Positions 1 through 11,886 of a stretch of DNA of 64,000 bases are shown in pieces. Origin of the DNA: Leucogyrophana mollusca (Eukaryota > Basidiomycota > Agaricomycetes > Boletales); assembly GCA_021014945.1 (NCBI GenBank), contig MU266450.1, positions 1 to 64,000 on the forward strand, given 5' to 3'. The notes under the pieces were generated by a model, which saw nothing but the letters and a program-made list of their open reading frames with translations, was not told the DNA's origin and did not search any database. The position numbers and the translations under genes are program-made. Numbering within the stretch: the stretch's first letter is position 1; each line of letters opens with the position of its first letter.

Positions 1-1989
1 AGGGGGAGGGGGCGATGTGAATATGAATATGGCAGATCCGCTGGAGAGGCGAAAGGCGGCAAAGACGGGGATCGACGAACGCCACTGGTCGGAGAAGCCG
101 TTGGAGGAGATGAAGGAGCGGGATTGGCGCATCTTTAGGGAGGACTTTAGTATCGCTGCGCGAGGTGCCGTATGCCGCTCATATCGTCGACTCGTTGCTG
201 ATTATTCTTCTCAGGTGGTCAGATCCCGCACCCCCTGCGCTCATGGGCAGAGTCCTCAATTCCAAAGGAACTACTGGAAGTAGTAGACAAGGTCGGGTAC
301 AAAGAGCCCTCTGCCATCCAACGACAAGCCATCCCCATCGGTCTCCAAAACCGCGACATTATCGGCATCGCCGAGACCGGTGCGTTTCTGCCCAGCATTA
401 GATTACACACTAATTAAACAACGATACATAGGTTCGGGCAAGACTGCGGCCTTTGTCATTCCGATGCTCGCGTTCATCTCGAGCATGCCGCCCTTTACGG
501 ACGATATCCGCCACCTGGGCCCGTATGCGCTCATCCTTGCGCCCACACGTGAGCTGGCGCAGCAGATCGAGACCGAGGCGCGCAAGTTTGCGTCTCCGCT
601 CGGGTTTACCTGTGTTTCCATCGTCGGAGGGGTGAGTCCCGTTTCCCCACCCGCGCCTATCGCGCTGACGCCCGCACCCACAGCGTGCAGTCGAAGAACA
701 GCAATTCAACCTCCGCGAGGGCGCGGAGATCATCATCGCGACGCCCGGGCGTCTGAAAGACGTGCTGGAGCGGCACGTGCTCGTGCTCTCGCAGTGCCGG
801 TACATCGTGATGGACGAGGCGGACCGGATGGTGCACCTGGGGTTCGAGGCGGACCTGCTCTTCATCCTCGACAAGCTGCCGAGCGAGACGATGGCGGGGG
901 AGGACACGGGGATGATGGAGGTGGACGTGGGGGGCGAGGACGGGGACGGCGGGGAGCGGGTGGAGGTGCGGAGGGGGCGGACGCGGGTGACGACGCTGTT
1001 TAGCGCGACGATGCCGCCTGCTGTGGAGAGGCTTGCGCGGAAGTATTTGAAGCGGCCGGCGATTATCACGATTGGCGAGGCGGGGAGGGCGGTGGACACG
1101 GTTGAGCAGCGCGTGGAGTTTGTTACTGGGGACGAGAAGAAGAAGTGCGTGCTTTTGGGCGTCGCTGGGGGTGTGCTGATTGGGTTTGGTGTTGCAGGCA
1201 GCGGATGCTGGAGATTCTCAACAGCGGGATGTATCCCTCGCCGATCATTGTGTTTGTCAATCAGAAGAAGACGGCGGACATGGTCGCCAAGGATCTTTCT
1301 CGCGCAGGGGTGGGTCCCTCTCTCAGTTTCTTGGCTATTTACTTATGGCTTGGCAGTGGAGCGCCGCGACGCTGCACTCTGGCAAGAACCAAGAGCAGCG
1401 GGAGGCGTCGCTGCAATCGCTGCGGACAGGGGAGAGCGACATTCTGGTTGCGACGGATTTGGCAGGCCGCGGTATCGATGTGCAGGATGTGAGCTTGGTG
1501 ATCAACTACCAGATGGCCGGGACGATCGAGGCATATGTGCATCGTATCGGTGCGTACCAGAGTAATGCGTGAGAGGTGGTGCTAATAATGCTGCAGGGCG
1601 AACGGGACGTGCGGGGAAACAGGGTACAGCGATTACGTTCCTTACGAATGACGATGACGAGGTTATGTGAGTTGTTTATTTTTGGTGTGGGGCGCAGCGT
1701 TATCGGAGTGCTGACGCATCCTGAATTGGCACGCAGGTATGATTTGAAGCAAGGTGGGTTCCTGATCGATTGTCGGAAGAGTTCGGGATTGCGAGGATTG
1801 GGTGCTCGTGGGGCCAATTGGATATGCTGTGTGGTATCTTGGGTGACGGGTGCTAACGAACGTTTGATTGCAGAAATATCCAAGTCGCCAGTGTCAAAGG
1901 TGCCGAACGAACTTGCGAAACACGAGAGTGCGCAGCACAAGGTGTCGAGGGAGATGAAGCGGAAGCGGGATGCGGATGATTTGGGGTGA
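1..1989 (+). CDS. PRP28: Pre-mRNA-splicing DEAD-box RNA helicase PRP28/DDX23 (5' truncated by window edge)
   Basis: ATP-dependent helicase of the U5 snRNP that exchanges U1 for U6 at the 5' splice site. The reading frame is open to the left edge, so the N-terminus lies outside the window. The visible part starts with the PRP28 signature ([18 protein letters not shown]) just before the helicase core. It then shows the GSGKT Walker A motif, PTRELA, TPGR, DEAD (813-824), SAT, and HRIGRTGRAG in the C-terminal RecA domain. Nine exons were inferred: to 164, 215-379, 432-631, 684-1144, 1198-1309, 1357-1549, 1597-1665, 1737-1753 and 1874-1989. Exon 8 is only 17 nt. A Gly/Asp-rich acidic insertion sits between the DEAD and SAT motifs; such an insert is usual in PRP28. 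The protein ends in a basic [10 protein letters not shown] tail. Family assignment is firm. Confidence 0.95.
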
Positions 1990-2283
1990 GGCAGTGCCGA
2001 GCTCTGCCGGCGACGCCCTCGGAGACGGAGAGACGCTGGGCGGGCTTGGTGTGATTCTAGTGTACTGCGCTTGTACAGGAATATTGTGCGCTTGAGGATA
2101 TTGAGCGTTTAGAATATTCTGCGGTGGTGGCTTGGCTGGCGAACAAGAGACTTGGGCCTTGGCGGATGCCGAGAGGGATGCCGAGATGAAGGCTCGGACC
2201 GGATATGGGGTAGACCCGATTAGGCAGGTGGGATTCGTCCGAGTCTCTCCCATCGCAACTCCTCCTCCTCGTCCCAACACAAG

Positions 2284-4868
2284 ATGTTGTCTGCTCGCCC
2301 CATGGAAGCCCTTGATCTACAAACTGCCCCGCCCTCCCCAACGTCCCTCTCACCTCCCACAAACGACGACAGCGACCATTCAGACCGTTCCTCCAACTCG
2401 TCCAATCTCCTCGCGGTCCCACAGCCGGCCACGCCCAGCTCAGCCTCGCGCTTTCGCTTTCGCAGAAAAATATCGTTCAACGGCGCTGCGCAGAAGCACG
2501 GGCCGCTCCACGATCTCAAGCGCTTCCTCAACCACCACATTCCCCACAACTCGTCCCCCACCCACTCCGCCATACACACACCCGCAGACCCGCACCTTCC
2601 GCCCGCAAGCCAGCGCCGCGGCCACGATTTCGACACCAATTCCGTCGTCGACGCAGTCCCAGTCATCGCGCCGATAGACGCAAAGGAGAAGGAGCACAGA
2701 TTCACCGCGTTCATACACAAGCGCAGAGACAAGGCTGACAAACTCGGCGTCGCAGAGACCCCGTCGCCCTCTTCCGGTGGCTCGTCAAAACACACATCCC
2801 GATCTCCCCCAACCACCCACACCCCCGATCACCACACCACCCACACCCCCGGCCACCCCATCCTCTCCCTCTCAGAGGCAACCCACGCCCACCTCTCAAA
2901 AAAGTACGGCAAGTGGGGCAGAGTCCTCGGCTCAGGCGCAGGCGGAACAGTCCGCCTCATCCGCGGTCCCTCGAAAGCCGGTGGCACCGTATACGCCGTA
3001 AAGGAGTTTCGCCCGAAACGCGCCGGCGAGAGCGAACGCGAGTACGAGAAAAAGGTCCGCGCTGAGTTCTGCGTCGGCGCTTGCTTGAAGCACGTAAACG
3101 TCATCGAAACAGTCGATATCGTCTGCGATCATGGCCACTATTACGAGGTCCGTTTGCGCGTGTGAGTAGCGTGGCTTGACTGACGCTCCACAGGTCATGG
3201 AGTACGCCCCCTACGACCTCTTCTCCGTCGTCATGTCCGGAAAGATGCTCCGCCCCGAAATATACTGCGTCTTTCGCCAGATATGCAACGGCGTCGCCTA
3301 TCTCCACTCCCTCGGCCTCGCACACCGCGACCTCAAACTCGACAACTGCGTCATGACACGCGGCAACGTCGTCAAGCTCATCGACTTTGGCACAGCCGTC
3401 GTCTTTGCCTATCCAGGCAGCAGTTCCTCACTTCCCAACGCGGATGGAAGTGCGACGCCACACACGCATGCAAAGCTCATACAGGCGTCCGGCATCGTCG
3501 GCTCCGATCCGTACCTTGCCCCAGAGGTGCTCAGCGGCTCCTCGTACGATCCGCGCAAGACGGACGTGTGGAGCGTCGCCGTCATATTTGTAAGTTCCGC
3601 GTGCGTCTATTGATAGTGTAGGCGCTGACACGCACCAGGTATGCATGGTCCTCCGCCGCTTCCCCTGGGCCGTCCCAGACAGAGAGCGCGACGCCTCGTT
3701 CAGAGCGTTCGTCGAGTCCGAGGGCGACCCAGCGCCGGAACCGAAATCAAAACCCAAGCCAAAGCGCACAAAGATCCGCGACGACCTCCCCACACTCGTC
3801 ACGCCCACCCCCGCGCCGTCCCCGCCCGCCGACGACACCAAGTCCCTCAGCACGACCGCCACGGGCGTGACCTACACCTCCGCCACCACCGCGTCGTCCT
3901 CGGGCAGCGACGCCGAGCCGTCCCCGCGGCGCCGCGCGCTCGAGCTGAGCCCCGGCGCGGGGATAAGGACGTCGACGCTCCCCGCGCTAAGTCCGCCGGG
4001 TGCGGGTGCGGGCGAGGGGGAGAAGGGCGCGGAGGACAAGAGCGTGCTGGTGTTTGGGCGCCCGGGGGCGTCGACGGAGAGTTTGCCGGTGTTGTCGTCG
4101 AAGGGGCTGCTGCTGCCCGAGACGGGCGCGCTGCGCGTATCGCCCGTTTCCTCGCATGGGGAGGGGCAGCCTGGGTCGAGCAAGGTGCGCGACTATGCTG
4201 TGGAGGAGGGTGGCGAGATGCGGACGCCGCGGATACGCACGGCCGAGCTCGACGGGTCGGAGGAGGAGGAGCTGTCCCCGGCCGAACCGACGCCCAAGTC
4301 GAAACAGTCATTCGAGCCCCCGGCGTCCCGCGTGCCTTCGAGCACACTACGCGTTCCCTCCACCACGCACTCCCGCGCCCCCTCCACCACCAGCTCCCGC
4401 GTGCCCTCCAACCCCACCACCACCACCACCAAGGCGCACCTCCGCACGCGCACGGACTCCACCTCCGCGCCGTGCTCGCCCAGCGCGAACTCGATATTCC
4501 GCCTCCTCCCGCGCGAGACGCGGCCCGCGCTGCGGCAGATGCTGCGCGTCGACCCGGGGGCGCGGACGACGATGGGGGCGCTGCTGTGGGGAAGGGGTGG
4601 CGGCGGGGGCGTGTTGGCGCTGGAGGAGGGGGAGGGGTGTGTTTGTGGGCATGGTAGGGTGAATGGGAGTGGGAGTGGGGCGAATGGGCATGGGCATGGG
4701 GAGGAGAATGGAGAGGGAGGAGAGGGCGATGATGATGATGATGAGGACGAGGACGAGGGCGACGAGTGGGTTCGCGGTATCGAGACGTGTACGGAGGACG
4801 GGACGCCGACGCACGTCCACGTGCGCATTCCGACCGAGGAGAAGTCGAGCAAGAGGCGGTTTTTCTAG
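2284..4868 (+). CDS. HAL4/SAT4-type serine/threonine protein kinase with large disordered insert
   Basis: Protein kinase of about 829 residues in three exons (2284-3147, 3194-3589, 3639-4868). The first ~200 residues are Ser/Pro/His-rich and look disordered. The kinase domain follows: glycine loop [12 protein letters not shown], catalytic Lys in [14 protein letters not shown] near residue 332, IDFGTA near 355 and YLAPEV near 397. The [15 protein letters not shown] entry and overall layout match the fungal HAL4(SAT4)/HAL5/NPR1 group, which regulates ion transporters and nutrient permeases; that role is inferred from the family. Roughly 260 Ser/Pro/Glu-rich residues separate the WSVAVIF helix from the last kinase helices ([15 protein letters not shown], near 702). 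The C-terminus has a Gly-rich stretch, a run of Asp/Glu and a basic end (SSKRRFF). Whether the insert disrupts or merely loops out of the fold cannot be seen. Confidence 0.88.
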
Positions 4869-5860
4869 CCCCGTCTTCCTTCCTTCCTTCCTTTTTGCGC
4901 TGCGCGTTTCGATGGCACCCGCGACTGCCTCTACACGCTGCACATCTACATCTACGTTGATCGTCTGCCATCTTACACTTGCACTTGCCCTTCACGTCGC
5001 CCCACCTCACGAGGACCCGTCCTATCCTATCCTATCCTCTTTGCGTGCCTCTCCTCGCTATCCATCTATCCGCCCCCACCTATCTATCTACCGACACCGA
5101 CATCCACGCCATCCTATCTATCCTATCCTATCCTATTCGCGCACCTCCTATCTTATTCACCAACCGCCCGACCCCCATTTCCCTCCGTTTCCTTCCTATT
5201 CTATTCTGTTCTGTTCTTGCTCAGCATGCATGCCCAACCAATCCAATGCAACCCAACGTATATACGCATTATATGTACATACAGCGGACGCTCTCTGCCT
5301 TTCCTTGCCTTTCCTTTCCTTGCCCTATTATTTGATGATCGATTCAGGATTCATTTGTTGATATTTGCCAGCCATGATTATGCATGCATGCATGCACGCA
5401 CGACCCGCGATGACCTATCCTATTATCGTATCTCTTGTCGCCTATTATCTTGACTCATGATCATCCGTCGTTCGTTAACGTTTCCCTTCCGATTCTGTTT
5501 CCGTTTGATGCTTACTTTTACTCTTACTCTTACTCTTACTGTTGCTCGCCTTTTTTGTCATGAGCGGAGAATGACACTCGAACATAGATAGAAGTAAATG
5601 GAATGTGTTTTTATGTGGCTCGTATACATTATGGACAGACGAGACGCACGCGTACGACGTGCGCGCATGAGGTTAGGCTGCGAGCGCCGAGCGGGGAGTC
5701 GGAGCCAGTCCCGAGTAAGCATGCATGATCGCGGGGCCTCGAAGACGATAACTGATAACCGAGTTGACGACGTTCCGCTATATCTCATCGAAGGCCGCGG
5801 ACTCGGACATGCATTTCATTTATCAGTGAAGTTGACGTACGACGGCATAGTGTAATGTAG
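4869..5860. other. Gene-free, pyrimidine-rich simple sequence downstream of the kinase
   Basis: Nothing coding was recognised. The plus strand carries many TCCTATCC-type and CTTCCTTCC-type runs between about 4880 and 5330, an alternating ATGCATGC stretch near 5381-5400, and CTTACT repeats near 5515-5545. The first part is probably the kinase 3' UTR; the rest is low-complexity spacer. Confidence 0.5.
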
Positions 5861-5874
5861 CTTGGGCGACTCTG

Positions 5875-6840
5875 CCCATAGAGGTGGTAACTTCGCTGGA
5901 CGAGTTACCAAGAACCGGGGAAACGGACGGCGGTAGGTAGGAGTAGAGGACTCTGGGGCCGCGGCCGCGAAGCCTGAGGATGGCGGAGATTGTAAGAGGC
6001 ATTCTTGAACCCTTGAGGGGTGGGTGTACGGCGTTCTCGCACGAAAGAAAGGGGAGGCGCACAAAGTCGCGGCTCCTGGAATGGTGCGGATGCAACCAAC
6101 ATAGGGCGGATAACGAAGGGGAATTCCAGCGAGGCAGGGTAATCCCCTCATGGGCGCCCTCGTCGTCGGACTCGCTGTCCTTTCCCCTCCCTTCGCTTTC
6201 GCCGACTTCGGCCCCGGTCTCTTTTTACCAAACCTCGCGTGTGTGGTGTGCGGTACGTTCCCTTCCCTTCCCTTCCGCCGACTTCGGCCCCGGTCTCTTC
6301 CTACCAGACCTCGCCTGCGTGGTATGCGATACGGTCCCATTGCACAGTCTGGTGCCCGTAGGGGTGGTGACTTTGCAGGTCAAGTTGAGACTCTGAGGCC
6401 GCGGCCACGAAGAACGTGGCCGAGATGGGATTAAGCATTCTCGAATCTTGAGGAATGGCCCGTAGAGGTGGTAACTTTGCTGGACGAGTTACCGATAGGT
6501 AGGAAACAGACGGCGGTAGGTAGGAGACTCTGAGGCCGCGGCCACAAAGAACGTGGCGGAGATGATATTAGGCATTCTTGAACCTTTGAGGGGTGTTTGG
6601 TGGGGCCGCACGAAAGAAAGGGGAGGCATATAGAGACGCGGGGGGCTCCTGGAATGGCGCTAGACGCAAACAACACAGGCGAGTAACGAAGGGAAATCCC
6701 AGCAAGGCACGGACTCTTCTTCATGAGCATTCTCGTCGTCATACACGTTGTCCCTTCCTTTCCCTTCCCTTGCGCCGACTCCGACTTCCGCTGCCCCCCA
6801 CCAGACATCGCGTGCGCGGTATGTGGTACGGTCTCCTTGC
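5875..6840. repeat. Nested, degenerate direct repeat (about 1 kb)
   Basis: A unit beginning CCCRTAGAGGTGGTAACTT recurs at about 5875, 6355 (diverged) and 6459. The following sequence (GACTCTGRGGCCGCGGCCRC, then a GGCATTCTTGAACCYTTGAGG element) also recurs in order. The distal half of the unit (CGCCGACTTCGGCCCCGG and its surroundings) appears at about 6199, 6276 and, more diverged, 6773. The arrangement looks like one full unit, one internally duplicated part and a second full unit. No coding capacity was recognised; the open frames through it follow the repeat. It may be a decayed dispersed element, but no terminal repeats or target duplication were identified. Confidence 0.6.
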
Positions 6841-7256
6841 CTAGTTTGTTGTGCTTGCTGGCCAAAGGGGTTGCGCGACGCAAATTTGGTTCTCTGGAAT
6901 TGTGTTCGAGAAGCAGGACTTTGTTTGCTGGAGGGGCTGCTAGTTGTACCACACCCCCGAATAGGGTTCAAGTTGGGATTGCAAGCCAGCGACGAACTTG
7001 GATGAGATATAGGACTTTGAGTATGAATATGGATTGTCGAGAGGCTGGCACTATTGTGCCACTTGCGTCCGCACTCGGAAGGCCCGTCGAGGGGCGGGAG
7101 GCGTCTGATGACACGGGGGTCCCTAGACGTGGTGTCATCGAGGCGGACAACACAGGTCACATCACTAAGAGGAATAGTAACGAGGGTTATGGCAGACTGC
7201 TGGGCCGCCCGAGGGCTGTAGAACATTTGCCGGGTCTGTCTCCCGAGTGTGTCGAA

Positions 7257-7483
7257 GTGTGGGCTGAGCAACTGTTCCCTGGGCTGTTGGAGGGGGTAGC
7301 GTTGGTGCGTCACAGCTGTCCTGCTCAAGGGCTGTGAAACGCCGGGATAGCCTCTCGTGGGTGGGTTGAAGTGTGGGCTGAGCAGCTGTTCTCTAGGCTG
7401 TCGAGGGCGCGTCACAGCGAGGCTGAACAGGTGTTCTCTAGGCTGTCGAGGGGGGATAGTGTTGGCGCGTCACAGCTATCCTC
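7257..7483. repeat. Short tandem repeat, about three copies of a 50-65 bp unit
   Basis: The block GTGTGGGCTGAGCARCTGTT, followed by CTAGGCTGTCGAGGG and GCGTCACAGC, is present at about 7257 and 7370. A third copy, starting AGGCTGAACAGGTGTTC, is near 7421. Copies differ by point changes and by presence of a GGATAGTGTTGG-like insert. The repeat is non-coding as far as can be seen. Confidence 0.55.
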
Positions 7484-7499
7484 CACACGGAAACCTCAT

Positions 7500-10138
7500 T
7501 GATTCAATAAAACAGGTGACATACGAGGACACCTCGAAGTGGTGCAGGTGACGCGAGGTGAACCATGGGGGAGTTCCAGCGAGCGTGAGGGCAGGCCACC
7601 GGGTGCACCTCAGATAGCTGCCTGAGCGCGGCGAGAGATTTGAGTAAGTTGGAAGGAGGCGGAAGGAGCTGCGCGTCATCGGCATTCTTGCATGAAAAGC
7701 TCGTTGATGTGACAGAACAGGAGGCACAGGAGGACACGCCGGGGACGAAAGTGAGACTGTAGGGGTGGTCAACGCGGGACGAACCACCAGGGGGACTTTG
7801 GCGAGGGTTTTGGTAGACATTCGGTGTATCTCGACCCGAACCTGAGTGCCACGAAGGTTCTGGATGATATTTTTGAAATATCACGAGGTGACATTGGTGC
7901 GTGATTAGCGTCCCCGGATGAAAGGCTCGTAGAGGGTGGAGGCGTAGGGGGACATGAACAGACCACTGGCCGTAGCCTGAAGATGTTTGTAGTACGCCAT
8001 CCCACCCTTCTATCGCACAACAGATCACTAATCCGAGTGGGATACATCGTGAGCGACAAGAGGCACACTCCGCGGGCCAAGCAGTTAGATATGATCGATA
8101 TGGACTCAGATGGCCATGTATCACGTCGGGCGTTGGCTCGAGCACCTCGAGGAGAAGGTCAGGCTATTGCTGCGGGATTCTATATCGTCCGATGGTCTAT
8201 AAGACGTTGTTCAGCCTTGGCCAGCTCTGGAAGAGAGCGCCACAGAAAAAAGGCCCTGCGGTGGGTCTCGAAAAGTGAGAGCCTCTGAGAATGCGCGAGG
8301 AGTGTGGGCATTGGCGCGGGGGTGCGCCTGGGCCATGGAGCCCGGAGGGAAGATGAGACGTCACCGGCGCCTGCTAGGTGAACAAAAGCGAGCGAAAGCC
8401 GTGCGTGGGCAGACGATGGCTTATATTCCCCAAAGGAGAAAATCTGTTACCACTGCGGTGCTGGTCTTGCTGGACAAAAAGAAAAGGCCGCTGTGGGGAA
8501 AATCAGAAACCCAGATTGAAGGTCTTTGTAGGGGATAGTGCCCTGGGGGATGATACTGGGGGAAAGGACTGGCGAGAGGGCGGAGTCAAGTCAAGTCGAG
8601 GATAGACGGCGAGGACACAAGCGGCTCGCAAAAACCGCTACCGCAGAAACGGGACAACGCGGGACCCAGGTGCATTTCGAAGGGAGGTAGCAACCACCGG
8701 GTGTACCTCGAAGACGACGTTTTGAATGCGAGAACTGGGAGTCATTGGAGGCGTGTGGTGACTCGGGAATTGGGTATCGGCGAAAGGCAGCAAGACGCTC
8801 GAAGGACGGCGAAACCGTTCAGTCATACAAGGGCGCAACGCTGGTTCTAAACAAAGTAACTAAATAAATTCCTGGCGGGAAATTTTGGCTTGTTGAATAT
8901 CTGGGGGAAAAACAACAACTACATCGCAGAAAGCGAGGCACTATACATTGTCCCTGCAACGATGGCGTGTCGATCTCGGAGGCTCTATCAAGTACGAGCC
9001 AGTTCCCGACAAGGTACGCAGACTTGAAGAAGTAGAGAATCAGTACATTCCTGGCGCGAAGCTGAATGAGGGAGGGATCCGTGGGATCATGGGTCAGCAA
9101 TCGGCAAGGGTGTATGTCATGGTTGCCGCGTTGTTTGACCACGCGAGAGCTCATTGTGACCAAAATGGCAAAACGCATGGCGGGCTGAGACAGTCGCTGT
9201 AAGTAAGCCAAAGAGAGCAATTGAGGAGGACCCTATGGTCGCGAAAAAAGGGCGCGAATCAATGTCCGGAAAACCAGACTCCTGACGGCGACAGTGGACG
9301 ATAAGCGCCCCGATTTGATATTCGCGGAAGCAGAGGATCTTGGGCAAAGTGCCTCCGAGGGTTTGGTTAAAGGGCGAAAGTGCCATCATCGTCCGAGCCA
9401 GTGCAGCGACGGCTTCTCAGCTGGTTGCCGTTGAATTGTGCGTTGGCAGAGAGGAGGCCATATACACGTATGGGCCTTGTCGTCTTTATCTCCTCCGCTG
9501 TGCAGAGCTCTGGAGCACGGCGGCAGACACAAATAATGTCACTTTCAGGAAAGTCCTCTATTGTTCCGATCAGCGTGAATTAGTAGGGAGTGGATAGAAG
9601 ATTAAACTCACTAGTGAGATGGAAGCCATAGCAATTCTCCAATGAAGCCTAGTTGCCTCTATAAGCAGCTTCCTAAAACCTTACTGCCGTAGCGCAGGAT
9701 GGCCATGGGCGGAAGGATAACACATGACAGACGCATCCAGGAAACCAACTTTCTTCTGGGCCACGAGGAGCAGGCAAAAGAACCGAAATGACTGGCCATG
9801 CTGGTCCTGCCTATAGAACTATAAGCCACGTACCAATCAATGAGTCAAAAGCGCAATAATTTACATTGTGAACTCTGTCCCGCGGGTGGCGAGAAAGGCA
9901 ACCAAAACTAGGGATCATGCTGGCATGGATCTCGGTACGTAGCCCAATAGCGAAATGCGCGCCATTCCATGTAAATTACGCCGGCGGATTGCAACTTGTT
10001 ACGAAGACAATTAATTGCAGAGACCGACATGGATTTATTTGTCGAAGGCAGGGCTTCATGCATGACAACCACAGAAAACAAGTCTGACGAAAATCTGTAA
10101 GATTAGGTAGATAATTTGATAAATTGCGGCCACCTAGT
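7500..10138. other. Long intergenic stretch with no recognised gene
   Basis: Only short open frames without recognisable motifs occur on either strand. Small echoes of a GGGTGYACCTCRRAKA element occur near 7597 and 8698, which hints at old repeat material. It ends just beyond the 3' end of the YOS9 gene. Together with the repeats to its left, this is the largest gene-poor part of the window. Confidence 0.4.
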
Positions 10139-11886
10139 TTACAGCTCGTCTCTGGCCTTCCGAGATTTACGCTCGTCATCTCCGCCGGCTTGGCCTTGTC
10201 CTTCCTGTGGCTTTGACGCCTTCTTCGCTTCTTCAGCCTCCCCTTTGACATCATACTCTGCCTTCCGTAGGACTTCCGCTATACGCATGTAGTCACCACC
10301 GTTCACATCTTCCACGTCAAGATCATCCAGAGGAATCTCCTCCAAGATCTCAATGAAATACTCTCCATTAGCGCCTTTCTGAACGACGACCTGAGGAGTC
10401 TCCCCAGCCTGCGTCTGAGCCTCCGGACTTTTGAGAAGAGCCGCCACCGCTTGCTTTAGATATTCGTCCAGCGCACTGTCTTTCTGTTTCTCGTGGACAA
10501 CTGGATTTACTGCGATAGAGGGAGCGGCGAAGCGAGGTTCGCGTTGCGAGAGGTGTGATGGATGATCAAACTCATCCAAAACGGGATCACGTTCGTCGTG
10601 CTGGGGTTGTTCGAGCTGGGTCGATTCGGATGGGACCGGGTCGTACGAAGAGTCGACAATGTGGCGGCAGCGAATGAGAGACTCGTCACGCGACTCTAGG
10701 CGTGACTTGAATCCTGGTTCACCGCATAACCGCGGTGTCTGGACCACCAATACGTACGAGCAGGTTTTGGCTTCTCGGACAAGAAGGATTGAATCTGTCA
10801 TCGTCATCGAACAGTGAAACTGCCGCAATAACTAAGATTCACGGACGATATTTGAGAGATAGGATAGGGACATACCTGCACCTCAACTTCGCGCGGTTTA
10901 TTCGTTTTTTCACAGAATGTTCCGTCCCCCCATCGCTGGACGAGATAGCGTGAGCCTGGGCCACGGGCGACTTCCAAATTGGCGGCCTGGGCGTTATGCT
11001 CAGCAATAGCCACGTCAGCACCCACATCAGCTGCCGGAGGCGCGCGGCCCAAAGTAAATGCCTCCCACTACCAAAAATGTCATAAATTTATGGACCGGAT
11101 AGAAGGCATGAAACACGTACGTCGGGATCTTCTATTGGCTCATAGCCACCTGATTTTTGGGGTGACAATGAGCATCTAGGGATTGACCAAATAAATCTGA
11201 CACAAACCAGGGGGATGAGGTTGCGTGCGAGGGAGTTCGCGGAATTGTCTGATTTCTTGATTGTGGCAGTAGGAATAGGTGAACCACGTTTGACGGTGCT
11301 GTAGGGATAATTTCAATTTCCCGCCCTGGCATCAAAAGCGATGGTCGCACATAGAGACATCTACCGGATAATGGTTGTAGCAGTGACCAGCTATGGCCAA
11401 GCCTCGTGTCTGCATCAAAGTTTTCTTGTACTGGAGGTGGGCTTTCACGCGCAGGGGGTATGAGACAGATAAACCCATCCTGCTCGCCCATCTTCATGTG
11501 CTCAAGTGTAAATCCAGAATGTTCCGGAGATATTGGCTATTCCGCGGAGAATCAACGGTCTATACTGGTGTATATAGGACAGACGTACAGACTTTAGACG
11601 TTCCCAGTGACTCCTGAGACTCAGAACTACCTATTTCTTTGCGCACAGCATGCGAGTACCAGCTGGTTTCCTGCCATGGCTCGTCCAGAAACTCCTGTTC
11701 GCCCCCTCGTAGTCCTTCGTGTAACCAACGTTCTGCAGTTTCGTTCTGGACGGGGAGGTTATTTAGAAACGTAACGCGATGCTTTGGGAAGGCGTATAAA
11801 TCTTCCGGCCCTGTGTACAGCAGACGCCCATGGACAGGAAGGATACCAGAGTAGACTAGAAGTAAAAAGACGGCAGGAAGATGCAT
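10139..11886 (-). CDS. YOS9: ER quality-control lectin YOS9/OS-9 homologue
   Basis: Luminal lectin of the HRD1 ER-associated degradation complex that reads trimmed mannose on misfolded glycoproteins. The N-terminus has a signal peptide (MHLPAVFLLLVYSGILPVHG). The YOS9 entry GRLLYTGPEDLYAFP follows, then an MRH domain split over several exons. Recognisable MRH parts are LSGRCLYHRQTWFTYSYCHN, EIRQFRE, SRYLVQRWGDGTFC and REVEVQFHCS. The C-terminal third is acidic and charged, and the protein ends KARDEL, an HDEL-like ER retrieval signal. It has about seven exons and roughly 480 residues. The first intron boundary (about 11533-11600) is uncertain because no clean canonical pair fits the frame. 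The start at 11886 is chosen because it gives the signal peptide. Confidence 0.9.

Noticed and set aside
3847..5010. Long minus-strand open frame (387 codons) opposite the kinase
   Set aside because: Arg/Pro/His-rich translation is the mirror of the GC-rich, third-position-biased kinase exon; no motif, and the plus strand has a complete conserved kinase.
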